Below, piece after piece: positions 37,269 to 45,503 of a stretch of DNA of 64,000 nucleotides. Both the position numbers and the translations under genes were made by a program. Source of the stretch: Lipingzhangella_A rawalii (GTDB taxonomy: Bacteria > Actinomycetota > Actinomycetes > Streptosporangiales > Streptosporangiaceae); NCBI RefSeq assembly GCF_031628175.1, contig NZ_JAVLVT010000004.1, positions 124,001-188,000 on the forward strand, written 5' to 3'. The stretch's first letter is position 1, and each line of letters opens with the position of its first letter. The notes beneath the pieces are model-generated. The model saw nothing but the letters and a program-made list of their open reading frames with translations. It did not search any database and was not told where the DNA came from.

Positions 37269-37296
37269 AGCGTAGCACGCCAACGAACGCTGTCAA
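37269..37296 (-). promoter_or_regulatory. Sigma-A-type promoter of the cold-shock gene
   Basis: On the minus strand TTGACA (37296-37291), a 16-bp spacer, then TACGCT (37274-37269). A near-consensus -35 box and a good -10 box for a housekeeping actinobacterial promoter. Confidence 0.7.
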
Positions 37297-37724
37297 CGCA
37301 ATCACCACCCGAAGCCGTGTCACCACACAAACTCTTCACACTTTCCTTATCAATATCTGATGTGGCCGCATCAGGTTTTTTATGCTCCCGGGAGCGTCTG
37401 GCCACGGTTCCACCGGGGCGGGCACACCCCCACCCCACGTGCTCCGGGCCGGTGGCCACGGGGCTACGCGTGGTCAGCGGGCCAAAGCACGGCATCCCTG
37501 TGCCCCGGACGGGACCCTGGCACGCTCCCCTGCCGAACCGAACCTCGCTTCCCGAAACTGGTGACGAACACCACGGCCGCGGCGGCCGCAGCGCTGCTCC
37601 ACCACTGTCGGCACGGTGGCAGTGCGACCATGCCGCGCGACGACCGGCGGCGAGGCATCCTGCCCCGGAGTGGTCATCCCGGTTACCGTGAAGATCTCGG
37701 CCAGCACCCGAAGCGCGGGGAAGT
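37297..37724. other. Intergenic stretch, nothing recognised
   Basis: About 430 bp between the divergent cold-shock and antiporter units. Open frames here are short and lack bias; no RNA gene or operator seen. Confidence 0.35.
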
Positions 37725-39371
37725 ATGGACGCACACGAACTGCCGGCCATCGCCACCGTGCTCGCCATCGCGGCGGGCGTGGGAATGGTGGCGACCTGGC
37801 TCCGTCAGCCACTGATCGTCGCGTTTATCGGCGTGGGCATCGTGGCCGGGCCCGTGGGAGCCGGCTGGGTTGAGGCCGGCGGCGTTATCGAGCTCCTCGC
37901 CGAATTCGGTATCGCGATCCTGCTATTTCTGGTGGGCCTTCGGCTGGATGTCCATCTGATTCGCAGCACGGGGCCGGTCGCGTTGGCCACGGGCCTGGGC
38001 CAGGTCCTGTTCACCTCGGCGATCGGGTACCTGATCGCCATCGCCCTGGGGATGGACACCGTCACCGCGATCTACGTTGCGGTCGCGCTCACGTTCTCGT
38101 CCACGATCATTATCGTGAAGCTGTTGTCCGATAAGCGGGAGCTGGAACAGCTCCACGGACGTATCGCGGTGGGATTCCTCATCGTTCAGGACATCGTCGT
38201 GGTGCTCGTCATGATCGGCCTGACGGCTTTCGGACAGCCCACCGAGGGTGCCCTGCCCCGTGACATCGCGACGGTGTTGGCTAAAGGCGTGGCGCTGCTC
38301 GCCGGTATCGGCCTGCTGATGCGTTACGCATTACCGTGGCTCATCCGCCACATCGCCCGTTCCCAAGAGCTGTTGGTGCTGTTCGGGGTGGCCTACGCCG
38401 TTGCGGTGGCCGCGTTCAGCGACTGGATGGGCTTCAGTTCCGAGGTCGGGGCTTTCCTTGCGGGTATCTCACTGGCCACCACCAGCTACCGGGACGCTCT
38501 CGGGGCACGCCTGGTCAGCCTGCGCGACTTCCTACTGCTGTTCTTCTTCCTCCAGCTGGGCGCGCAACTGGAGTTCACCGACGCCGCCCAGCAGATCACC
38601 GAGGCCCTGATCTTCTCGGTGTTCGTACTCGTCGGGAATCCACTGATCGTCATCGTGATCATGGCTCTGATGCGCTACCCGGTGCGCGTCGGCTTCCTGG
38701 CGGGACTTACCGTGGCCCAGATCTCGGAGTTCTCGCTCATCCTCGCCGCTCTCGGACTCAGCCTGGGGCATATCACCAACGCGACGGTCAGCCTGATCAC
38801 TGTGGTGGGCCTCATCACCATCGGCACCTCCACCTACCTGATCCTGTACTCCCACCAGATCTATACCTGGATCCGGCCCTGGCTCGCCCGCGTGGAGCGG
38901 TCCGGCCCACTGAAGTCGGACTCGGCAGATCCCGAACAGCCCGTCGATGTCATCGTCTACGGTCTGGGTCGGTTCGGTGGACACCTGGTTGACCGGCTTG
39001 GCTCCGCGGGCTATCGAATCCTGGCCGTGGACTTCGACCCGCACAGTGTCGCGGAGAACGACCGGGAGAACGTCACCGCTGTGTTCGGTAGCGCCGAGGA
39101 CGAGAACTTCCTGGAAACACTGCCGCTGTCCCAGGCACACTGCGTGATCAGCACAGTTCCGTTCCTGGAAACCAACAACACCCTGCTTCATGCCCTCCGG
39201 CACCACGACTATCAGGGCGCCGTCGCGCTGACTGCACACACGGTGCGCGACGCCGAGCAGCTGCGCCGGACCGACGCGGACCTGGTGCTGGACCCGTTTG
39301 CCTTCGCCGCCGCGGATACGGTTACCCAACTGGACGCGCTCCTCGCCGACCGGGGCCCGCCCGCGAACTGA
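37725..39371 (+). CDS. Kef-type cation:proton antiporter with TrkA-N domain
   Basis: 548 residues. Twelve or so membrane segments fill residues 1-390 of the CPA2 fold, including FIGVGIVAGPVGAGW, AVALTFSSTIIIVKLLSDK and GFSSEVGAFLAGISLATT, the KefB/KefC-like core. The C-terminal TrkA-N/RCK domain (~405-525) has VIVYGLGRFGGHLVDRL, a GxGxxG nucleotide-binding loop. Probably exchanges K+ (or Na+) for protons under nucleotide control. The system would help ion balance in a salty habitat (inference). Single gene, ATG 37725. Confidence 0.9.
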   Translation: MDAHELPAIATVLAIAAGVGMVATWLRQPLIVAFIGVGIVAGPVGAGWVEAGGVIELLAEFGIAILLFLVGLRLDVHLIRSTGPVALATGLGQVLFTSAIGYLIAIALGMDTVTAIYVAVALTFSSTIIIVKLLSDKRELEQLHGRIAVGFLIVQDIVVVLVMIGLTAFGQPTEGALPRDIATVLAKGVALLAGIGLLMRYALPWLIRHIARSQELLVLFGVAYAVAVAAFSDWMGFSSEVGAFLAGISLATTSYRDALGARLVSLRDFLLLFFFLQLGAQLEFTDAAQQITEALIFSVFVLVGNPLIVIVIMALMRYPVRVGFLAGLTVAQISEFSLILAALGLSLGHITNATVSLITVVGLITIGTSTYLILYSHQIYTWIRPWLARVERSGPLKSDSADPEQPVDVIVYGLGRFGGHLVDRLGSAGYRILAVDFDPHSVAENDRENVTAVFGSAEDENFLETLPLSQAHCVISTVPFLETNNTLLHALRHHDYQGAVALTAHTVRDAEQLRRTDADLVLDPFAFAAADTVTQLDALLADRGPPAN

Positions 39372-39446
39372 GGTTCGGCGTCGTACCGGCCCAGCGCTGG
39401 CCCCGGAGGACCATGTGCCGTACCCACCAATCCGCGACTCTGCCGG

Positions 39447-40133
39447 CTATTGCGGCTCACCGGAGACGATGCGGCGCCCGGTCAACTGGGTCGGTGTCAC
39501 GACCACGTGCGCCCCAGGTGCCGCCCCCACCCAGGGACGAATGTTCACCGACGCCAGGTCGTCCCGCTCGGCCGGATCTCCCACGACTCGCGCATCCCCC
39601 TTGATCAATACACTCCACCCCTGGCTGAACACACCGTGCAACCGGTCGGCCTGGAAACTGACCCGGGCGGGCAGCGCCGCGGCGATGAAACCATCCACGG
39701 CAGTACGGAACACAATCTCGTTGTCCACCACGGCGTAGTTCACCGGCAGCACCTCCGGGGAGTCGCCCTCCGCCACCATGAAGGCGACACGCCCCACTCC
39801 GCCGGGTCGCATCAGGTCCATACAAGTCTCCGGACTCAGTAGTTCGACGGCGGGGGCCTTCAGGTAGGTGCTGGCGTGACCTGGGGGCCGGTCCGTTTCC
39901 GTACCCAGCAATTCCCCAACGGTCGTATTCAACGCCAAGGCGAGCCGGGCCAGCGCCTGTTGGCTCAGGTTCGGGGGGTTGTGCTCCAGATAGCTCACGT
40001 ATTCCGGGGCCATACCGGCGCGCTGTGCGACGTCGTCCACGGACAGTCGGAGCTCGGCCCGACGGTGGGCCACCCGCCGGCTCAAGTCGCCGGTATAGCG
40101 CCCCCGTCCCCGTGTTCCTGCTGCATTGTCCAT
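39447..40133 (-). CDS. XRE regulator fused to a pyridoxamine-phosphate-oxidase-like flavin domain
   Basis: 228 residues from ATG at 40133. N-terminal HTH: LSRRVAHRRAELRLSVDDVA, YVSYLEHNPPNLSQQALARL. The C-terminal split-barrel (PNPOx-like) domain has SPETCMDLMRPGGVGRVAFM, VLPVNYAVVDNEIVFRTAVD and SFQADRLHGVFSQGWSVLIK, likely binding FMN or F420. Such fusions are frequent in actinobacteria and may be redox-sensing repressors (inference). Single gene with no obvious target nearby. Confidence 0.85.
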   Translation of the reverse strand: MDNAAGTRGRGRYTGDLSRRVAHRRAELRLSVDDVAQRAGMAPEYVSYLEHNPPNLSQQALARLALALNTTVGELLGTETDRPPGHASTYLKAPAVELLSPETCMDLMRPGGVGRVAFMVAEGDSPEVLPVNYAVVDNEIVFRTAVDGFIAAALPARVSFQADRLHGVFSQGWSVLIKGDARVVGDPAERDDLASVNIRPWVGAAPGAHVVVTPTQLTGRRIVSGEPQ

Positions 40134-40289
40134 GATGCTCCCCTCCCCCGGGCGGTCTGTGGGAACCACTGTGCTGGTTCTGCGAGCCGGCACCCATCCC
40201 CCGAAGGTCCGGGAGCGTAGGGCCGTTGGTCCCCACGGTCACCGGCTCACCCACACGCATTCCGAACTACTCCGACCCTGACACCACCG

Positions 40290-40799
40290 GTGCGGTACCT
40301 CTTCCCCTCCACCGGTCGATGGGTACGGCTCGTCCAGCCAGCGTCGGTCGCGGCGACCCGTGCACTGGCCGAGAACGGCCTGCATCTCTCGAACTACTGC
40401 CGGCGGCTGGACCCAGCGGAAGCCGTGATCAACGCCGGGGTACAGACCGCGGGCGGTGTGTTGCCGCTCGGTTTCGATTCGGCCGACCGCCCCGTGCGGC
40501 CGTGGATGGGATGCGCCGTGGAACTGTGTCACGATCACGGCGGACAGCTCCCCACCGGGCCGCGCTATACCGGAGGCGCATCCGACGAGGGTGAGCACAG
40601 CGCCGCGGACACCTGGCGCTCGACGTTTCGACGGATGCCCTACCAGTGCGATGTGCTGGCTGCCCGTTCCATGATGGTTGAGACCTTCGAGACGGCCTGC
40701 ACCTGGGACCGGTTGACGCAGCTACGCGCGGCGGTGACCAGCGCGAAGGCGGCTCTGCACCCCGTGACCCCGGGGCTGTTTGCGGACGATGGTCGGTAA
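40290..40799 (+). CDS. Hypothetical protein
   Basis: 169 residues starting GTG at 40290. Third-position GC bias is consistent along the whole frame, which supports a real gene, but I recognise no domain. Notable segments: LSNYCRRLDPAEAVINAGVQ, WMGCAVELCHDHGGQ and WRSTFRRMPYQCDVLAARSM. It contains four cysteines and two His-rich spots, so a metal site is possible. Convergent with the MFS gene (58 bp). Confidence 0.5.
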   Translation: MRYLFPSTGRWVRLVQPASVAATRALAENGLHLSNYCRRLDPAEAVINAGVQTAGGVLPLGFDSADRPVRPWMGCAVELCHDHGGQLPTGPRYTGGASDEGEHSAADTWRSTFRRMPYQCDVLAARSMMVETFETACTWDRLTQLRAAVTSAKAALHPVTPGLFADDGR

Positions 40800-40857
40800 C
40801 GGCGGTACACGGCCACGCGATCGCAGCGGACCTCTCCGTCGAAGAGATCCGCACGGC

Positions 40858-42057
40858 TCAGGCCGGAAGGTGCGCGGGGGAGGTCGCGGGAGGTGCGGTC
40901 TGCGCAGGACGCACACCGCGCCGCTCCACCAGGCCGGAGTACAGGGCCACGATCAGCCCCAGTACGGCCAGCCCTGCGCCCAGGAGGCTGGGCGCGGTCA
41001 GCCCGAATCCGGCGGCGATCACCACCCCGCCGAGCCAGGCCCCCAGGGCGTTGGCGAAGTTCAGTGCGGAGTGGTTCAGGGCGGCGGCCAGGGAGGGGGC
41101 ATCGTGGGCGGTGTTCATCAGTCGCATCTGGAGTGCGGGTACCAGCGAGCTTCCGGCCACCCCGGTTAGGAACACCAATGCCACGGCAAACCACGGATAG
41201 GTCAGCAGGGCCGCCAGAGCGAGCAGCACCACGGCGATCATGGTCAGCGCACCGTAGATCGTGGGCAGCAGCGCCCGGTCGGCGGCCCAACCACCCACCA
41301 GCATGCCCACGGTCATTCCGACCCCGTAGATGGCCAGCACCACCGGAACCACGGCCTCGGCCAGTCCGGTGATCTCGGTCAGCATCGGGGATATGTAGCT
41401 GTAGCTGGCAAACATGCCGCCGAAACCAACCGCCCCCACCAGCAGGGCCAGCCATACCTGGCCACGCCGGAGTGCCCCCAGCTCCTGCACGGCGGAGGCG
41501 CCGGGCTGTGCGGGCTGGCGTGGCACCAGCAGCGCCACCACGGCCAGGGAAACCAACCCCATGAGCGCGATGAACACGAAGGTGGTGCGCCAGCCCAACG
41601 CCTGGGCAGCCCAGGTTCCCGCTGGAACCCCGACAATGTTGGCGACCGTCAGTCCGGCCATGACCAAGGAGACGGCCTGCGCCCGCCGGTGGGGGGCAAC
41701 GAGCGCTGCGGCCACCACAGCACCCACTCCGAAGAAGGTGCCATGGGGCAGTGCGGTGATCACCCGGGCGGCGATGAGGAACTCGAAGGTGGGGGCCAGC
41801 GCGGTGGCCAGGTTTCCGAGGGTGAACAGGGCGAGCAGTGCGAGCAGGAGGATCTTGCGGTCCAGCCGGGCGCCGAGTGCGGTCAACAGGGGGGCGCCCA
41901 CGACCACACCGACGGCGTAACTGGAGATGATGTAGCCGGCGGCGGGGATGGAGACGCCGAAGCCGGCGGCGACATCCGGCAGGATGCCCATCGCGACGAA
42001 CTCGGTGGTTCCCACCCCGAATGCACCTGCGGCCAGCGCCAACAGCGCGAGTGGCAC
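40858..42057 (-). CDS. MFS exporter (DHA1/AraJ-like)
   Basis: 399 residues with about twelve membrane segments. Major-facilitator signatures: GFGVSIPAAGYIISSYAVGV, then GAPLLTALGARLDRK between helices 2 and 3, the DHA1 motif C-like GVPAGTWAAQALGWR, and a second half starting ELGALRRGQVWLALLVGAVG. Resembles sugar-efflux/multidrug pumps of the AraJ/Bcr type. GTG 42057 with GGGAGG upstream is preferred over the longer frame. It probably exports small molecules or drugs; specificity unknown. Confidence 0.85.
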   Translation of the reverse strand: MPLALLALAAGAFGVGTTEFVAMGILPDVAAGFGVSIPAAGYIISSYAVGVVVGAPLLTALGARLDRKILLLALLALFTLGNLATALAPTFEFLIAARVITALPHGTFFGVGAVVAAALVAPHRRAQAVSLVMAGLTVANIVGVPAGTWAAQALGWRTTFVFIALMGLVSLAVVALLVPRQPAQPGASAVQELGALRRGQVWLALLVGAVGFGGMFASYSYISPMLTEITGLAEAVVPVVLAIYGVGMTVGMLVGGWAADRALLPTIYGALTMIAVVLLALAALLTYPWFAVALVFLTGVAGSSLVPALQMRLMNTAHDAPSLAAALNHSALNFANALGAWLGGVVIAAGFGLTAPSLLGAGLAVLGLIVALYSGLVERRGVRPAQTAPPATSPAHLPA

Positions 42058-42385
42058 AGTTTCCCTCCCCTCGTGCGGGCTGCACGGCCCCCGTCCGGGA
42101 CACCGCGACCTCACGACTGCTCACCAACAGCGCGACGGGGCCGCATGTTTCGGGTCGCCGGCAAATACGAGATGACTCACACTGAACCGTCACCGGGCAC
42201 GCTCGGCACCCTGCGCCGGGCCGATGCGGTGTGCGGTTCACCGGCGAGGCGAGCTCCCCGCATCGGCCTTTCCGACCCCATGGTCGGGGACGATCCCAAG
42301 CTGCCAGAGCCACCGCAGTCTCGCCCTGGTGAATCGGGGCGCGGGGCATCCCGCTTCATGATGACCTCTGTCGGCTCCTGACCAT

Positions 42386-42413
42386 TGATATGCAAGTGGA
42401 TACTTGCATATCA
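42386..42413. promoter_or_regulatory. Perfect 12-bp-arm palindromic operator upstream of arsR-type gene
   Basis: TGATATGCAAGT (42386-42397) and ACTTGCATATCA (42402-42413) are exact inverted repeats with a GGAT spacer, 7 bp before the regulator's GTG. The AT-rich sequence stands out. ArsR-type repressors bind such sites and repress their own operon; that use here is inferred. Confidence 0.7.
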
Positions 42414-42420
42414 TCGTGCT

Positions 42421-42711
42421 GTGGACGCAGACCTGTTCAAGGCACTCGGTGATGCGACACGGCGCACCATCCTGGATGAGCTGACCGAGCGGGACGGTCA
42501 GACGCTGTTCGAGATCTGCGGCCGACTGGCCATGAAGCACGGCCTGGAAACCTCGCGCCAGGCCATCTCGCAGCACCTTGCGATGCTCGAGGATGCCGGG
42601 CTGGTCCACACCCGACGCCAGGGCCGGTACAAGCTCCACCATGTCGACACGAGCCCGCTGCGCTCCATCGTCGAGCGGTGGCCCATCGATCGAGAGGAAC
42701 CGAACCCGTGA
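42421..42711 (+). CDS. ArsR-family regulator
   Basis: 96 residues. Winged helix: DADLFKALGDATRRTILDEL, ETSRQAISQHLAMLEDAGLV, RRQGRYKLHHVDTSPL. It has no cysteine-rich metal site, so it belongs to the non-metal ArsR/SmtB group usually found with VOC or SRPBCC proteins. The GTG start at 42421 has no ribosome-binding site and lies close to the palindrome, so the mRNA may be leaderless. The stop overlaps the next start by four bases (GTGA), so the two genes are one operon. Confidence 0.9.
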   Translation: MDADLFKALGDATRRTILDELTERDGQTLFEICGRLAMKHGLETSRQAISQHLAMLEDAGLVHTRRQGRYKLHHVDTSPLRSIVERWPIDREEPNP

Positions 42712-43097
42712 TCCGGATCAACCTCACCAGCGTGCTCGTCGACGACCAGGAGAAGGCACTCACCTTCTACACGGAGAAGCTCGGATTTCGGAAGAAGAAC
42801 GACGTCCCCGCCGGCGGGGCCCGCTGGCTCACCGTGGTCTCCCCCGCCGATCCGGACGGCGTGGAGCTCCTGCTGGAACCGGACGGGCATCCGGCCGCGC
42901 CTCCGTTCAAACAGGCACTGGTCGCCGACGGCATTCCGTTCACCCAGTTCGCCGTCGACGACGTCCACGCCGAGGTCGAGCGTCTCAAGAATCTGGGTGT
43001 CGAATTCACCCAGGAGGCGACCGATCTGGGCCCGGTGGTCACCGCCGTCCTCGACGACACCTGTGGCAATCTGATCCAGCTCGCCGCCATGAAGTAA
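42708..43097 (+). CDS. VOC-family (glyoxalase-like) protein
   Basis: 129 residues. Modules: NLTSVLVDDQEKALTFYTEK and FRKKNDVPAGGARWLTVVSP, then IPFTQFAVDDVHAEVERLKN and DDTCGNLIQLA. A glyoxalase/bleomycin-resistance-type fold of the kind often paired with ArsR repressors. Translation is coupled to the regulator. Substrate unknown; perhaps a toxic electrophile. Confidence 0.88.
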   Translation: MIRINLTSVLVDDQEKALTFYTEKLGFRKKNDVPAGGARWLTVVSPADPDGVELLLEPDGHPAAPPFKQALVADGIPFTQFAVDDVHAEVERLKNLGVEFTQEATDLGPVVTAVLDDTCGNLIQLAAMK

Positions 43098-43262
43098 CGA
43101 TCGTCCGGACCATGCCTGCGTGGTGCTCTGACCGGCGTGTTCCCGCGGCGGTGCTGGAGCACCGGCCGGCTTGCCGAAACCGTTCCGGAGCGGCGATGGT
43201 CCAGCCACGCACCGAAGGCGGCCCGGTGGCGCCGCGGAGGGAGGTCGCGGCACCACCGGCGT

Positions 43263-43634
43263 TCAGCGGGCGAAGCTCCAGGGAACGGTCGGCTGGAGCA
43301 CGGCCTCGCTCAGGGCCTGGGTGCGCAGCTCGGTGATCTCCTGGTACTCGGGGTCGGCGATCATGCGGCGAAACGCCTCACGATTGGGGTAGCGCACCAG
43401 CAGCACCGCATCCCAGGCCTGACCCTCCTCTGCGACCAAGGGGGAACCGCCTTCCCCCGCGTAGAGCACCTCACCGCCGTATCGTTCCACGAAGCGTTTG
43501 GCGTGCCTGCTGTACTCCGCATACGACGACCGCCCCTCCGGAGCGAAACGCAATAGGTTGAGCATGACGATGGGGCCGTCCGGCACCTCGTCCAACACCC
43601 GGTCGACATCGGCGCCTGTGGGATCGACTGCCAT
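43263..43634 (-). CDS. DUF1330 family protein
   Basis: 123 residues from ATG 43634 with a TAGGAGG ribosome-binding site. Motifs: GPIVMLNLLRFAPEGRSSYA, YGGEVLYAGEG, WDAVLLVRYPNREAFRRMIA and ITELRTQALSEAVLQPT, all in order. This is the dimeric alpha+beta-barrel DUF1330/NIPSNAP-like fold. Function unknown. A TetR-type palindrome lies 87 bp upstream. Confidence 0.85.
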   Translation of the reverse strand: MAVDPTGADVDRVLDEVPDGPIVMLNLLRFAPEGRSSYAEYSRHAKRFVERYGGEVLYAGEGGSPLVAEEGQAWDAVLLVRYPNREAFRRMIADPEYQEITELRTQALSEAVLQPTVPWSFAR

Positions 43635-43720
43635 GGGGCCTCCTAGCTGGCCACGCGGAATCTGTGGCGCATGCCACATCGAGGACGCCAGAAGTCTAGA
43701 CTGCGCACCCCATCTCTGCA

Positions 43721-43736
43721 TACCGACTGGTCGGTA
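43721..43736. promoter_or_regulatory. TetR-type palindrome
   Basis: TACCGAC (43721-43727) and GTCGGTA (43730-43736) are exact inverted repeats around TG. The ACCGACTGGTCGGT pattern is the typical operator of TetR repressors. It sits upstream of the DUF1330 gene, but no tetR gene is next to it. Confidence 0.55.
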
Positions 43737-44268
43737 GCATAATCGACAGTCTTCCGACAGCAGAAAAGTGCGCGCATGATCACCGAAGCGGGAACGGACA
43801 CACCGCCCCGCCAACATGCGGACGGGAACCTGGGACTGGGCGAGCCCCAGGCTCGAGGACACTCCCGATCACCACATCCACACACGGTGCCGCACAGGTG
43901 TCGCGAATCGGACTATCAGCACCGCGCGCGGCAGCACAGACGCCGCACCGTTCACCCTTCGCTGCTACCCCGTCCGTCGACGGCAGCGAAACGGATATGG
44001 CCCCGCGCATCAGCGTTACGGCTTGCGCAGGACCCCGCCGTACTCGTAGATGCGCTGGCGGCGCTCCGCGGCCCCCACATAGGGCTACGCCACCCCCGAC
44101 ACTGACCTGCATAAACGAGGTTGTGTGAGTTCTGTGAGTTCTGCGTGAGGAGTGGGGCAGCTCGGGACCGATCTGTCCAGGGGGTCGGGGTCTCGCTGAG
44201 GCGAGACGGTATCGAGAATCGAGGCTTCGCCCGACCTCCGCGATCCCGGAGTGCGGAGCCATCAGCGA
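43737..44268. other. Non-coding start of the element relic
   Basis: About 530 bp without a convincing gene. A plus frame from 43776 (MITEAGTDTPPRQHADG) opens opposite the TetR palindrome but soon becomes Arg/His-rich noise; it may be a truncated regulator. Short direct repeats of TGTGAGTTC occur at about 44123-44140. Confidence 0.35.
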
Positions 44269-44388
44269 GTGGACGCGGGTTGGACGCCCCGGCGTGGTGG
44301 TAGAGGTCACCGGGTGTCCAACCCAGGTTGGACACCGGTTTGGACACCGGTCTGGACTGAGGGTTGGACAGGGTTTGGACACCAAGCT
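44269..44388. repeat. Iteron-like cluster A (core TTGGACACC)
   Basis: Seven to eight copies of a TTGGACAC(C/G)-type unit in 120 bp, mostly in one orientation, with one inverted copy (GGGTGTCCAACC at ~44312). Copies lie near 44270, 44279, 44326, 44339, 44361 and 44374. The spacing is irregular. Looks like multiple binding sites of a replication or partition protein, or a regulator. Confidence 0.65.
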
Positions 44389-44788
44389 GAACGAGGGGTC
44401 GCACCGAGTGTGGAGCGTGGAGCATCGATGCAGGCATGCGGGATTCAGCCCGTACACACCTCTCCAGCATTGACGCTGTGACCAGCTACGACTCGTTCAC
44501 GTTCACCTCAAAGACGTATATGGGCATATGCCTCCTCCAAAAGGATTCACTCGCGGGCGACAAAATTAGGCCGTCTGTGTCGATCTCACGAGTTCTGTTT
44601 CGTGGAATCGGAGTCCAGTGACCGGTTCCGCTGCCACGGCCGGCGTCACAGACACCCGGCGCCAGTCGGAGCAACACTGAGCGGCCCCATGGCTCGCTCC
44701 CCAGAGTTCCGGTGGCCCCCTGCAACCCTGAACCAACACCACGGAGCGTCTGGTCACCGCCAGACAGTGACGCTCCCTGCCCCAGCCC

Positions 44789-44964
44789 GCTGTCCCAGGG
44801 CAATGAAGCACCCATCGCAGGGGATGCCAGCCACGCTGTCCCAGCCTGGGACACGCAGGTCACAACCTGGGACAGACACTGGGACACCCCTGGGACAGAA
44901 GCTGGGACACCGGGGGTCTGTCCCAGGCATGTCCCAGGCTGGGACAGACCCCGCTGGGACACCC
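44789..44964. repeat. Iteron-like cluster B (core CTGGGACA)
   Basis: About eleven copies of CTGGGACA or its complement TGTCCCAG in 176 bp, in both orientations, separated by 1-12 bp. Direct copies lie near 44846, 44866, 44878, 44889, 44900, 44938 and 44953; inverted near 44789, 44835, 44917 and 44929. The density is far above chance and points to a DNA-binding protein array. Confidence 0.75.
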
Positions 44965-45020
44965 GCGTTAATCACTGTGCGTAGCAACGACTTCGTTGAT
45001 CAACCGTCGTCCCCCGGGGG

Positions 45021-45058
45021 ATGGAACCCGTCGTCCCCCGGGGGACGACGGGTTCCAT
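45021..45058. repeat. 38-bp perfect palindrome
   Basis: Arms begin ATGGAACCCGTCGTCCCCC and continue as its exact complement without a spacer. A partial copy (CGTCGTCCCCCGGGGGATGG) precedes it. It can form a cruciform or a 19-bp hairpin. Possible origin-of-transfer, replication or terminator structure. Confidence 0.85.
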
Positions 45059-45082
45059 AGTTGCAGTTCTAGTTGCAGTTCC
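45059..45082 (+). repeat. Arm-type direct repeats, left (2 units)
   Basis: Two tandem 12-bp units AGTTGCAGTTCT and AGTTGCAGTTCC. They match the right-hand units beyond the tRNA-derived core and have the same orientation. Such arm sites bind the N-terminal domain of tyrosine recombinases in attP regions (inference). Confidence 0.6.
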
Positions 45083-45164
45083 CAGGGGTTCGCCAGAGTT
45101 CCAGAGAGTCCGTTTCCGCTGTTCAAACGGGGTAACCCCTCGTCGGAAGATACCGAGATGGGTC

Positions 45165-45207
45165 CTCGTAATGCGTAGGTCAGGGGTTCGACTCCCCTAG
45201 GCGGCTC
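45165..45207 (+). other. Attachment-site core: 3' half of tRNA-Thr (CGT)
   Basis: 43 nt equal to the 3' part of an actinobacterial tRNA-Thr, from anticodon loop CTCGTAA through ATGCGTAGGT and the T arm GGGGTTCGACTCCCC to the acceptor strand AGGCGGC. The 5' half and CCA are absent, so it is not a functional tRNA. This is the usual crossover region of integrases that use tRNA-Thr. Confidence 0.7.
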
Positions 45208-45257
45208 TCCGCTGACCAGGGCGTTCCCGTGATTCGGGGGCGCCCTGGTTCATGTTT

Positions 45258-45305
45258 GGTTGCAATTCTGGTTGCAGTTCCAGTTGCAGTTCTCGTTGCA
45301 GTTGG
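45258..45305 (+). repeat. Arm-type direct repeats, right (4 units)
   Basis: Four tandem 12-bp units: GGTTGCAATTCT, GGTTGCAGTTCC, AGTTGCAGTTCT and CGTTGCAGTTGG. Same motif and orientation as the pair at 45059, on the other side of the tRNA-derived core. Confidence 0.7.
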
Positions 45306-45503
45306 TTCCCGTCGGAGGGCCTGCTCCTGGCTGCCTCCGACCACCGCCGGGGGATGGTCGCTGCGGGTGACCACGGTCGGACACTGTCTCCCGGATGGGT
45401 CCGCTCGGGCCCAGACCCGGCGGTGGCCAGGGCACCCGCGCGAGGGCGCCCTGGTGTTTCCCTGTGGTTACCGGCGCGGCGGCCATGGTCCGCTGCTGTG
45501 TGC

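Noticed and set aside
44486..44962. 158-residue minus-strand ORF over iteron cluster B
   Set aside because: Its N-terminal Ser/Gln/Pro repeats come from the CTGGGACA copies, the spacing is not a multiple of three and no family is recognised; treated as repeat DNA.
45165..45207. A functional tRNA-Thr gene
   Set aside because: Only the part from the anticodon loop to the acceptor 3' strand is present; the preceding sequence cannot form the acceptor or D stem.
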